Counted from the stretch's first letter, positions 1 to 5,636 are shown. The stretch: DNA of 5,636 nucleotides from Rhodospirillales bacterium (GCA_015654725.1 JAATGI010000427.1:1-5636), one strand, 5' to 3'. The notes: generated by a model not told the origin, from the letters alone. Made by a program: numbers and translations.

Positions 1-70
1 TTACCACCATGATCCACGGCCAACCGAGGCCCGCGAGATGGGCTTGGGCAAAGATCGTTTGGCGCTCCTA

Positions 71-78
71 GGGGAGGA
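71..78 (+). promoter_or_regulatory. Strong ribosome binding site that sets the binding-protein start
   Basis: The purine run GGGGAGGA lies four bases before the ATG at 83. An earlier in-frame ATG at 38 has no comparable site, and the frame is open leftward to the window edge, so the frame alone does not fix the start. The Shine-Dalgarno match plus the position of the twin-arginine motif 12 residues after the ATG at 83 decide for 83. Confidence 0.85.
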
Positions 79-82
79 AGCA

Positions 83-199
83 ATGTCGGATAAAAACAGC
101 AAATCGGCTGGTTTAAGCCGTCGTCATGTCATCAAGGCGGGCGGTGCCGCGGTCGCGGTCGCGGGCCTGAGCCCGCTGATCGGCGCGCCGGCGATCGCG
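83..199 (+). other. Tat (twin-arginine) signal peptide of the binding protein
   Basis: Residues 1-39 form a Tat-type signal: a polar N-region, the consensus-like SRRHVIK at 12-18, a moderately hydrophobic Ala/Val/Gly core (19-34), and a c-region ending in APAIA before Gln40. The paired arginines followed by a hydrophobic residue and a lysine match the SRRxFLK pattern except that Val-Ile replaces Phe-Leu. There is no lipobox cysteine, so the product is predicted to be soluble in the periplasm. Binding proteins of this class in alphaproteobacteria often use Tat, although many homologues use Sec. Confidence 0.85.
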
Positions 200-1393
200 C
201 AATCGAGGCCGTTCAAGATCGGCTATGTCAGCCCGCAAACGGGGCCGCTGGCGCCGTTCGGCGAGGCCGACAATTTCATGCTCGGCATCGCGCGCAAACA
301 CTTCTCGCCCGGCGTCAAGACCGCGGACGGTAAGACCGTCAAGGTCGAGATCATCGTCAAGGACAGCCAGTCCAAGGAAAATCGCGCCGCCGAAGTCGCC
401 GCCGATTTGATCTCCAAGGACAAGGTCGATCTGTTGCTGGTCGCGTCGACTCCCGAGACCACCAATCCGGTCTCGGATCAGGCCGAAACCAACGAAGTGC
501 CGTGCATTTCCACCATGGCGCCGTGGCAGCCCTGGTTCTTCCTGCGCGGCGGCAAGCCGGACGGCGGCTTCAGATATACCTATCACTATTTCTGGGGCCT
601 TGAAGACGTGATCGGCGCCTATCTGGCGATGTGGGGCAAGGTCAATACCGACAAGGTGGTCGGCGCTCTGTTCCCGAACGATGGTGACGGCAATGCCTGG
701 GGCGATCCCAAGCTCGGCTTCCCGCCGGTGCTGGACAAGGCAGGCTACAAGCTGATTGATCCAGGCCGTTTCCCGGACATGAACGACAATTTCTCGAACT
801 ATATCGGGACGTTCAAAAAGGAGAATGTCGAGATCGTCACCGGCGTGGTGATCCCGCCCGATATCGCGACCTTCCTGCAACAGGCCAACCAGCAAGGCTA
901 CAAGCCCAAGGTCATTTCCGTCGGCAAGGCGCTCTTGTTCCCGGTGGTGATCGACAGTCTCGGCGCCGCGGCCAACAACCTGTCGAGCGAGATGTGGTGG
1001 GGCCCGACCTGGCCTTATAAGTCCTCGCTCACGGGCCAGACCTGCAAGCAATTGTGCGACGCCTACACGGCGGCGACCAAGAAGCAATGGACGCAGCATA
1101 TCGGCTTCGCTTATTCGCTGTTCGAGATGGCGAACGATGTCGTCAAGCGCTCGCACGGACCTGGCGACACGGCCGCGACCCTCGATGCGGTGGTCAGCAC
1201 CAACCTCGAAACCGTGGTCGGCCCGATCCAGTGGGGCGGCAAGGGACCGGTGAAGAACGTCGCCAAGACGCCGATGGTCGGCGGCCAATGGCGCGCCCAA
1301 AAGAGCGGCCCGTGGAAGAATGAAATCATTGTCGTGGTCAACGACACCGCGCCGCAAATTCCCGTGGCCGGCGAAATGGAAGCCTATAGCTGA
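83..1393 (+). CDS. Periplasmic solute-binding protein of a branched-chain amino acid/amide-type (HAAT) ABC importer
   Basis: A 436-residue extracytoplasmic receptor that would capture the substrate and deliver it to the LivH/LivM-type permeases encoded downstream. Seen: an N-terminal twin-arginine signal (SRRHVIK, residues 12-18), a hydrophobic stretch, and a likely cleavage site after Ala39 (AIA/QS). The mature part opens with FKIGYVSPQTGPLAPFG (44-60), the typical first strand and ligand loop of the Peripla_BP_6 fold, followed by a second ligand-loop region around STPETTNPVSDQAE (122-135). The length fits the family, whose members are usually 370-440 residues. The region after residue 140 is rich in Trp, Phe and Tyr (for example APWQPWFF, 146-153, and a later MWWGPTWPY), which would suit an aromatic or bulky ligand, but that is inference. 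It is followed by a hairpin at 1416-1445 and then the rest of the transporter. The family is secure; the substrate is unknown. Confidence 0.93.
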   Translation: MSDKNSKSAGLSRRHVIKAGGAAVAVAGLSPLIGAPAIAQSRPFKIGYVSPQTGPLAPFGEADNFMLGIARKHFSPGVKTADGKTVKVEIIVKDSQSKENRAAEVAADLISKDKVDLLLVASTPETTNPVSDQAETNEVPCISTMAPWQPWFFLRGGKPDGGFRYTYHYFWGLEDVIGAYLAMWGKVNTDKVVGALFPNDGDGNAWGDPKLGFPPVLDKAGYKLIDPGRFPDMNDNFSNYIGTFKKENVEIVTGVVIPPDIATFLQQANQQGYKPKVISVGKALLFPVVIDSLGAAANNLSSEMWWGPTWPYKSSLTGQTCKQLCDAYTAATKKQWTQHIGFAYSLFEMANDVVKRSHGPGDTAATLDAVVSTNLETVVGPIQWGGKGPVKNVAKTPMVGGQWRAQKSGPWKNEIIVVVNDTAPQIPVAGEMEAYS

Positions 1394-1415
1394 CCGGCGG
1401 TCGCCGATGTGAAAT

Positions 1416-1445
1416 CCCCTCTTCACCCCTTGGGGCGAAGAGGGG
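1416..1445 (+). terminator. Terminator-like hairpin between the binding-protein gene and the ATPase gene
   Basis: CCCCTCTTC at 1416-1424 pairs perfectly with GAAGAGGGG at 1437-1445. Inside the loop, CCCC (1426-1429) can pair with GGGG (1432-1435) across a single mismatch, extending the stem. Only a short run of three T follows and an A triplet precedes the stem, so it resembles a weak or bidirectional intrinsic terminator, or an RNA-stabilising 3' hairpin. Its position 22 bases after the binding-protein stop fits a role in making more receptor than membrane complex. Confidence 0.7.
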
Positions 1446-1467
1446 TTTGCATGGGGTGGGGATTCGA

Positions 1468-1529
1468 GTTGTCAGTTATCGGTCTTCAGTTATCAATGGA
1501 ACGGGCTGACAACGTATAACCGATAACCG
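1468..1529. repeat. Cluster of short direct, inverted and tandem repeats upstream of the LivG-type gene
   Basis: This AT-richer patch holds several overlapping repeats, all read directly. GTTGTCAG (1468-1475) is inverted as CTGACAAC (1506-1513). GTTATCGGT (1475-1483) is inverted as ACCGATAAC (1519-1527). TCAGTTATC occurs twice in direct orientation, 14 bases apart (1472-1480 and 1486-1494). The heptamer ATAACCG is tandemly duplicated (1516-1522, 1523-1529). The two inverted pairs are collinear, so the region could fold into one imperfect stem with a loop of about 22 bases. It could be a regulator-binding region, a short dispersed repeat, or the 5' leader of the livGFHM-type transcript. The sequence does not decide between these. 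Confidence 0.6.
1469..1496 (+). promoter_or_regulatory. Possible sigma-70-like promoter for the ATPase/permease genes
   Basis: TTGTCA (1469-1474) matches five of six bases of a -35 element, and TATCAA (1491-1496) matches four of six of a -10, with 16 bases between them. It lies just after the hairpin at 1416-1445 and about 45 bases before the ATG at 1541, where an internal promoter would make sense. Alphaproteobacterial promoters are poorly predicted by this consensus and the area is repetitive, so this is only a candidate. Confidence 0.25.
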
Positions 1530-1540
1530 AGAATCGCCCG

Positions 1541-2266
1541 ATGGCGCCGATATTGCGTTTGGAGCATGTCGCGAAGAGCTTCGGCGCGCTCAAGGTGATT
1601 GACGATCTGTCGCTTGCCGTCGAGGCGGGCGAGGCGCTCGGAATATTAGGCCCCAACGGCGCCGGCAAGACCACCTTGTTCAATCTCGTGACCGGCGATC
1701 TTCGGGTCGATGCCGGCGCGATCGAGTTCGACGGCCGCGACGTCACAGCGCTTCCGGCGCATGCGCGCTGCCGGCTTGGCATCGGCCGCACCTACCAGAT
1801 CCCGCATCCCTTCGGCGCCATGTCGGTGTTCGAGAATGTGTTGGCGGGCGCGGCCTTCGGCGCCGGGCGCCGCGAAGCCGAGTGCTATGACCGCTGCATC
1901 GAGCTCCTGGTCTTGACCGATCTGACGCGCAAGGCCAATCAGCCGGCCGGCAGCCTGACGCTGTTGGAGCGCAAACGGCTGGAGCTCGCCCGCGCGCTGG
2001 CCACCGCGCCGAAGCTGTTGCTGCTCGATGAAATCGCCGGCGGCCTCACCGACAGCGAATGCCAGGCGCTGATCGAAACGGTGCAGGCGGTCCATGCCTC
2101 CGGCGTGTCGATCGTCTGGATCGAGCATATCGTGCATGCGTTGATCGCGGTGGTGGGGCGGCTGTTCGTCATCAATTTCGGCCAGAAGCTCGCCGAGGGC
2201 GACCCCCGCGCGGTGATGAACTCGCCGCAGGTGCAGGAGGTCTATATGGGGATCGAGGCCGAATGA
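1541..2266 (+). CDS. livG: HAAT-family ABC importer ATPase, LivG type
   Basis: A 241-residue cytoplasmic ATP-binding subunit, one of two that power the importer. Seen: Walker A GPNGAGKTT (37-45), Q-loop glutamine in RTYQIPHPF (Gln86), Walker B LLLLDE ending at Asp163-Glu164 followed by IAGGLT, and switch histidine in WIEHIVHAL (His196). The usual LSGGQ-type signature is replaced by SLTLLERKRLELARAL (from residue 138), a degenerate form. From family knowledge I recall such forms in a subset of LivG-like proteins, so this is not damage. The C-terminus is LivG-like (QKLAEGDP, then VQEVYMGIEAE). The start at ATG 1541 has only a weak purine run (GAGA, 1529-1532) upstream, but residues 4-10 already form the first strand typical of these ATPases. 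The last four bases overlap the start of the next ATPase gene. The symbol indicates subfamily, not a proven leucine substrate. Confidence 0.92.
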   Translation: MAPILRLEHVAKSFGALKVIDDLSLAVEAGEALGILGPNGAGKTTLFNLVTGDLRVDAGAIEFDGRDVTALPAHARCRLGIGRTYQIPHPFGAMSVFENVLAGAAFGAGRREAECYDRCIELLVLTDLTRKANQPAGSLTLLERKRLELARALATAPKLLLLDEIAGGLTDSECQALIETVQAVHASGVSIVWIEHIVHALIAVVGRLFVINFGQKLAEGDPRAVMNSPQVQEVYMGIEAE

Positions 2267-2961
2267 CGCTGTTGGCGACCCTGGGCCTGACCGCGTTCTA
2301 TGGCGATTTTCAGGCCCTGTTCGGCGTCGATCTCACCGTCGCGGAGGGCGAGGCGGTGGCGATTATCGGCGCCAACGGCGCCGGCAAATCCACGCTGCTG
2401 CGTACGATTTCCGGTCTGCTGCCGGCGCCGCGCGAGCGGATTCTCTATCGCGGGCAAGCCATCGGCGCGTTGCCGCCCGCCGATATCGTCGCGCGCGGCG
2501 TGGCGTTGGTGCCGGAAGGCCGGCGATTGTTCCCCTCGCTCTCGGTCGAGGAAAATCTGCTGATGGGCCAGCAATGCGGCCGCAAGGGACCGTGGACTCT
2601 CGACCGTGTCTATCGCCTGTTCCCGATGTTGCGCGAGCGCCGCCGCCAGCCGGCAACCTCGCTTTCGGGCGGCCAGCAGCAAATGGCGGCGATCGGCCGC
2701 GCGCTGATGACCAATCCCGAATTGCTGTTGTGCGACGAGATCAGCCTCGGCCTCGCCCCCGTCATCATCCGCGACGTCTACGCGGCGCTGCCCGGTATTC
2801 GCGGCGAAGGCACGACGCTGATCGTGGTCGAGCAAGACGTCAACCGCGCGCTCGGCATCGCCGATCGCGTTTATTGCTTGCAGGAAGGCCGCGTCACGCT
2901 CGAAGGCCGCCCTTCGGATCTCACGCGCGAGCAGATCAAGCTCGCCTATTTCGGCGTGTGA
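2263..2961 (+). CDS. livF: HAAT-family ABC importer ATPase, LivF type
   Basis: A 232-residue second ATP-binding subunit, expected to pair with the LivG-type protein. Seen: Walker A GANGAGKST (36-44); VPEGRRLF (83-90), where LivF proteins carry Glu at the Q-loop position; canonical signature LSGGQ (134-138); Walker B LLLCDE (Asp158-Glu159) followed by ISLGLAP; and VVEQDVNRAL with Gln191 where most ABC proteins have the switch histidine. The Glu and Gln substitutions are normal LivF hallmarks. The ending LAYFGV corresponds to the common LivF tail ending near AYLG. ATG 2263 overlaps the previous stop as ATGA, implying translational coupling. The frame stays open further upstream inside the LivG-type gene, but residues encoded there do not resemble an ATPase, so the start at 2263 is preferred. 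Confidence 0.93.
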   Translation: MTLLATLGLTAFYGDFQALFGVDLTVAEGEAVAIIGANGAGKSTLLRTISGLLPAPRERILYRGQAIGALPPADIVARGVALVPEGRRLFPSLSVEENLLMGQQCGRKGPWTLDRVYRLFPMLRERRRQPATSLSGGQQQMAAIGRALMTNPELLLCDEISLGLAPVIIRDVYAALPGIRGEGTTLIVVEQDVNRALGIADRVYCLQEGRVTLEGRPSDLTREQIKLAYFGV

Positions 2962-2969
2962 GACGGGCG

Positions 2970-3836
2970 ATGGATTGGATCAACGCCATCATCCAGGGCG
3001 CGCTGATCGGCGGGCTTTACGCGCTGTTCGCGGCGGGCTTGTCGCTGATGTTCGGCGTCATGCGGCTCGTCAATATCGCGCATGGCGATTTAATCGTGCT
3101 CGCGTCTTATCTCGCGCTGGTCGTCGTGGAAACGCTCGGTCTCAGCCCCTTTGTCAGTCTCGCCATTGTCGTGCCGGCGATGTTCGTGCTCGGCTACGCC
3201 TTGCAGCGCGGCTTGCTCAATTTCACGCTCGGCGGCGACATCCTGCCGCCGCTGCTCGTCACTTTCGGCCTTTCGATCATCATTCAGAACGCGCTGCTCG
3301 AAGGCTTCAGCGCCGACGACCAGAAGCTTCAGGTCGGCGGGTTCGAGACCGCCAGCATCCAGATCACCGATCAGCTCGCGATCGGCTGGTTCCCGGCGGC
3401 GATCTTTTTGACCGCGGTGGTGGTGATCGCGCTCCTGGAATTGTTGCTTTACCGGACGGCGCTGGGGCGCGCCTTTCGCGCCACATCGGACGATCCCGAC
3501 ACCGCCAAGCTTTATGGCGTGCGCAACCAGCATGTCTTCGCGCTGGCGACCGGAATTTCGCTGGCCGTGATTTCGATCGCCGCGGTTTTCCTCGCCGTGC
3601 GCACCACCTTCGATCCGGCGAGCGGGCCGGCGCGCCTGATCTTCGCCTTCGAGGCCGTGATCATCGGCGGCCTCGGCAGCCTGTGGGGCACGTTGGCGGG
3701 CGGCGTGGTGCTCGGCGTCGCGCAAGCCATCGGCGCGCAGCTCAATCCGGGGTGGGAAACCTTGGCGGGCCACGTCGCTTTCTTGGTCGTGCTGGTCATC
3801 CGCCCGCGCGGCCTGTTTCCGAAACTGGCCGATTGA
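2970..3836 (+). CDS. livH: HAAT-family ABC importer permease, LivH type
   Basis: A 288-residue inner-membrane protein forming half of the translocation path. Seen: an opening hydrophobic segment with GALIGGLYALFAAGLSLMFGV (10-30), the LivH hallmark VNIAHGD (34-40), several further membrane segments (roughly 41-57, 60-80, 91-110, 140-160, 190-210, 225-255 and 266-277), a cytoplasmic ATPase-coupling loop GRAFRATSDDPDTAKLYGV (166-184), GGLGSLWG (233-240), and the typical tail RPRGLFPK (278-285). The length matches the family. It starts 8 bases after the LivF-type stop; only weak purines precede ATG 2970, so translation is probably coupled. An extended upstream frame overlaps the LivF gene and encodes arginine-rich non-membrane sequence, so it was not used. 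The next permease gene starts at its stop codon. Confidence 0.92.
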   Translation: MDWINAIIQGALIGGLYALFAAGLSLMFGVMRLVNIAHGDLIVLASYLALVVVETLGLSPFVSLAIVVPAMFVLGYALQRGLLNFTLGGDILPPLLVTFGLSIIIQNALLEGFSADDQKLQVGGFETASIQITDQLAIGWFPAAIFLTAVVVIALLELLLYRTALGRAFRATSDDPDTAKLYGVRNQHVFALATGISLAVISIAAVFLAVRTTFDPASGPARLIFAFEAVIIGGLGSLWGTLAGGVVLGVAQAIGAQLNPGWETLAGHVAFLVVLVIRPRGLFPKLAD

Positions 3837-4858
3837 TGACCGCCGCGGCGCAAATTCCCGCCTATCGCATCGAGCGCTCGACCCGCGCGAGCCGGCTTGC
3901 GTTGGTCGGCTTCGTCGTCGCCGTCGTCGCGCTGTTGTCGCTGCCGCTGTGGGACGGCGAGGACGATCTCGGCTCGATTGTCGAGATTTGCTACATGCTG
4001 GCGCTGGCGCAATGCTGGAACCTGCTCGCGGGCTATGCCGGGCTGGTCTCGGTCGGCCAGCAGGCCTTTGTCGGCATCGGCGGCTATGCGTTGTTCGCCT
4101 TCACCATCCTGTTGGGCGTGCCGCCGATCCCGGCGGTGGTCCTGGCCGGGATCGCGGCCGCGGTCCTGGCGTTTCCGACCGCGCTCATCGTGTTCCGATT
4201 GCGCGGCGCCTATTTCGCCATCGGCACGTGGGTCGTGGCCGAGGTGTTTCGCGGCGTCATGGGCCAGATCCGGGCGCTCGGCACCGGCACCGGAATGAGC
4301 CTGCCGGTCGCGATCTCGCGCGCGGTGGCGGAAAGCCGCGCCGGCCGCGAGATCGTGCTCTACTATACCGGGCTCGCCATCGGCATCGGCACGGTCCTGA
4401 TGGTGTTTTTCTGGCTGCGCTCGCGGCAGGGCCTGGCGCTCACCGCGATCCGCGATTCCGAGACCGCCGCCGGCAGCGTCGGCGTCAACAACGAGCGCAC
4501 CAAGCTCGCGGTCTATCTGATAGCCGCTTTGGCGACGGGCATGATCGGCGCGCTCATCTACCTCGAAAAGCTGCGGATCTCGCCCGACGCCGCCTTCGAC
4601 GTCATCGACTGGACCGCCGACGTTATTTTCATCGTCGTGATCGGCGGCATCGGCAGTATCGAGGGGCCGTTCCTGGGCGCCCTGGTGTTTTTCGGGCTGC
4701 GATACCTCTTGGCCGATTACGGCGCCTGGTACATGATCTTGCTCGGCGCGACCGCCGTGGTCATCATGCTGCGCGCGCCGCGCGGCTTGTGGGGTCTGCT
4801 GGCGGATCGCTTCGACATTCAGCTTTTCCCGGTGCATCGCCGGGTACGACTGCGATAG
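3836..4858 (+). CDS. livM: HAAT-family ABC importer permease, LivM type
   Basis: A 340-residue inner-membrane partner of the LivH-type permease. Seen: a short polar N-terminus (1-20), first membrane helix about 21-38, the LivM hallmark NLLAGYAGLVSVGQQAFVGIGGY (62-84), a helix-rich stretch at 98-120, RGAYFAIGTW (123-132), a helix near 173-194, a coupling loop LTAIRDSETAAGSVGV (202-217), later helices near 224-243, 262-272 and 279-292, GGIGSIEGP (270-278), and the closing LRAPRGLWGL (312-321). In the hallmark motif, GQQAF replaces the commoner GHAAF. The basic C-terminal tail (HRRVRLR) is cytoplasmic by the positive-inside rule. ATG 3836 shares one base with the preceding TGA (TGATG), with no clear ribosome binding site, so it is probably translated by re-initiation. 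Confidence 0.92.
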   Translation: MTAAAQIPAYRIERSTRASRLALVGFVVAVVALLSLPLWDGEDDLGSIVEICYMLALAQCWNLLAGYAGLVSVGQQAFVGIGGYALFAFTILLGVPPIPAVVLAGIAAAVLAFPTALIVFRLRGAYFAIGTWVVAEVFRGVMGQIRALGTGTGMSLPVAISRAVAESRAGREIVLYYTGLAIGIGTVLMVFFWLRSRQGLALTAIRDSETAAGSVGVNNERTKLAVYLIAALATGMIGALIYLEKLRISPDAAFDVIDWTADVIFIVVIGGIGSIEGPFLGALVFFGLRYLLADYGAWYMILLGATAVVIMLRAPRGLWGLLADRFDIQLFPVHRRVRLR

Positions 4859-4862
4859 GAGG
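4857..4862 (+). promoter_or_regulatory. Perfect Shine-Dalgarno overlapping the permease stop codon
   Basis: AGGAGG begins inside the LivM-type TAG stop (4856-4858) and lies four bases before the ATG at 4867. It gives the dioxygenase its own strong initiation site while keeping it on the same transcript. The internal transporter genes have weak or no sites, so the enzyme may be translated more independently and more strongly than the permeases. Confidence 0.85.
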
Positions 4863-4866
4863 AACC

Positions 4867-5636
4867 ATGCCGGGTTTGATAGGATCGAAACTGACCGACG
4901 AGGTCGTGTCGCGCTACAAGGACTGTCCCGATCCGCGCCTGAAACAGATCATGGAAAGCCTGGTGCGGCACATCCATTCCTTCGCGCGCGATGTCGATCT
5001 GACCGAGGAAGAATGGATCAAGGGCGTGATGTTCCTGACCGATGTCGGCCACATCACCACCGAGATGCGCCAGGAATTCATCCTGTTGTCGGACGTGCTC
5101 GGCCTCTCGATGACGGTGGTCGAGCTCAATCACGGCAGCGGCGCCGGCGAGACCGAGGCGACGGTGCAAGGACCGTTCTATGTTCCGGGCGCGCCCGAAT
5201 TGCCCAAGGGTGCGATGGTGGACGGCAACCCGCCGGGCGATCCGCTCGATGTCAAGGGCGTGATCCACGACCCGAAGGGCCGGCCGATTCCGAACGCGCT
5301 CTTGGATATTTGGCAAGCGGGCGAGGACGGGCTGTACTCGAACCAAGACCCCAACAAGCCGAAATATGAATTGCGCGGCAAGTTCCGCTCCGACCGCGAC
5401 GGCTCCTATCACCTTCGCTCGGTGCTGCCGAAGGGCTATCAGATTCCGACCGACGGGCCGGTCGGCGTGCTGATGCGCGCGACGCACCGGCCGCCTTGGC
5501 GTCCGGCGCATCTGCATTTCATGATCTCGGCCGAAGGCTACAAGCCGCTCACCACGCATCTGTTCGTCAAGGGCGCGCCGCATATCAACGCGGACGCGGT
5601 GTTTGGCGTGAAGGAATCGCTGATCCAGGATTTCAA
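4867..5636 (+). CDS. Intradiol ring-cleavage dioxygenase, hydroxyquinol 1,2-dioxygenase-like (3' end beyond window)
   Basis: A cytoplasmic non-haem Fe(III) enzyme expected to open a catechol-type ring between its two hydroxyls (ortho cleavage), giving a muconate or maleylacetate. Only 256 complete codons are in the window. The N-terminal third (about 1-95) is the helical dimerisation domain of catechol/hydroxyquinol dioxygenases, followed by TEATVQGPFYVPGAP (96-110). The catalytic beta domain shows all four iron ligands by motif: Tyr157 (DGLY), Tyr191 (GYQIPTDGP), His215 and His217 (RPAHLHF), with the conserved Arg212. Tyr191-to-His spacings of 24 and 26 equal those I recall for catechol and hydroxyquinol 1,2-dioxygenases. 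GKFRSD, IPTDGPVG and DAVFGVKESL favour the hydroxyquinol branch. These enzymes usually run to about 280-300 residues, so some 30-40 should follow outside the window. It starts 8 bases after the LivM-type stop, so it probably belongs to the same operon. Catechol or a substituted catechol remains possible as substrate. Confidence 0.9.
   Translation, partial: MPGLIGSKLTDEVVSRYKDCPDPRLKQIMESLVRHIHSFARDVDLTEEEWIKGVMFLTDVGHITTEMRQEFILLSDVLGLSMTVVELNHGSGAGETEATVQGPFYVPGAPELPKGAMVDGNPPGDPLDVKGVIHDPKGRPIPNALLDIWQAGEDGLYSNQDPNKPKYELRGKFRSDRDGSYHLRSVLPKGYQIPTDGPVGVLMRATHRPPWRPAHLHFMISAEGYKPLTTHLFVKGAPHINADAVFGVKESLIQDF

Noticed and set aside
38..82. Earlier in-frame ATG at 38 for the receptor gene
   Set aside because: It has no ribosome binding site, and it would put 15 more residues before the Tat motif. 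The start at 83 has a strong purine site at the right distance.
1..82. Possible end of another gene or a promoter at the left edge
   Set aside because: One forward frame stops at 10-12 and another is open into the receptor gene. I see no recognisable protein and no convincing -35/-10 pair in this short stretch.
138..164. Degenerate signature in the LivG-type protein as a sign of pseudogenisation (residue numbers 138-164 of the protein)
   Set aside because: All other ATPase motifs and the reading frame are intact, and the surrounding KRLELARAL is well conserved, so it reads as a subfamily variant.
113..1426. Long minus-strand open frame of 437 codons opposite the receptor gene
   Set aside because: Its product is arginine/aspartate/histidine-rich without a recognisable domain, and it mirrors the receptor gene's codon pattern. 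Such antisense frames are expected in high-GC genes.
2975..3835. Open frame running upstream of the LivM-type gene through the LivH-type gene, suggesting a longer fusion protein
   Set aside because: The extra residues are arginine-rich and not membrane-like. The LivM homology begins after the ATG at 3836, so the extension is a frame shadow.
3512..4837. Long minus-strand open frame of 441 codons opposite both permease genes
   Set aside because: The translation is low-complexity, rich in Asp, Arg, His and Gln, as expected from the reverse complement of hydrophobic membrane-protein codons. It spans the junction of two real genes and has no domain signal.
1..5636. Search for tRNA, rRNA, CRISPR arrays, insertion sequences or integration sites
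   Set aside because: No cloverleaf, regularly spaced repeats, transposase-like protein or terminal inverted repeats were seen. The short repeats at 1468-1529 are too small and irregular for an array.

Overview
The window is GC-rich, every real gene is on the + strand, and the codons favour G or C at the third position. Together with a Tat-exported solute-binding protein and tightly packed catabolic transport genes, this suggests a soil or water alphaproteobacterium, probably Rhizobiales-like. That placement is an inference from composition and gene style; no marker gene is present.

Layout: (1) 1-82 is a short leader with no gene of its own, ending in a strong ribosome binding site. (2) 83-1393 encodes a periplasmic solute-binding protein of the branched-chain amino acid/amide (Peripla_BP_6) type with a twin-arginine signal. 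(3) 1394-1540 is the only sizeable intergenic gap. It holds a strong terminator-like hairpin (1416-1445), then an AT-richer cluster of short direct, inverted and tandem repeats (1468-1529). (4) 1541-4858 encodes four packed ABC transporter subunits in the order ATPase (LivG type), ATPase (LivF type), permease (LivH type), permease (LivM type), joined by a 4-base overlap, an 8-base gap and a 1-base overlap. (5) 4867-5636 is the start of an intradiol ring-cleavage dioxygenase, closest by motif to hydroxyquinol 1,2-dioxygenase, cut off by the window's right edge after 256 codons.

How they work together: the binding protein, two permeases and two ATPases make one complete high-affinity HAAT-family importer. 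The dioxygenase starts 8 bases after the last permease gene, with its ribosome binding site overlapping that gene's stop codon, so it is very probably in the same operon. The simplest reading is an uptake-plus-catabolism unit: the importer brings in an aromatic compound or a precursor, which is converted to a catechol or hydroxyquinol and then ring-opened in the cytoplasm. The transported substrate cannot be read from the sequence. The hairpin after the binding-protein gene would let that protein be made in excess over the membrane complex, a common arrangement for such importers.

I found no RNA genes, mobile elements, CRISPR arrays or broken genes, and nothing that amounts to a wholly new system. 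The most informative points are the transporter-dioxygenase linkage, the repeat-rich intergenic region and the non-canonical ABC signature of the LivG-type ATPase.
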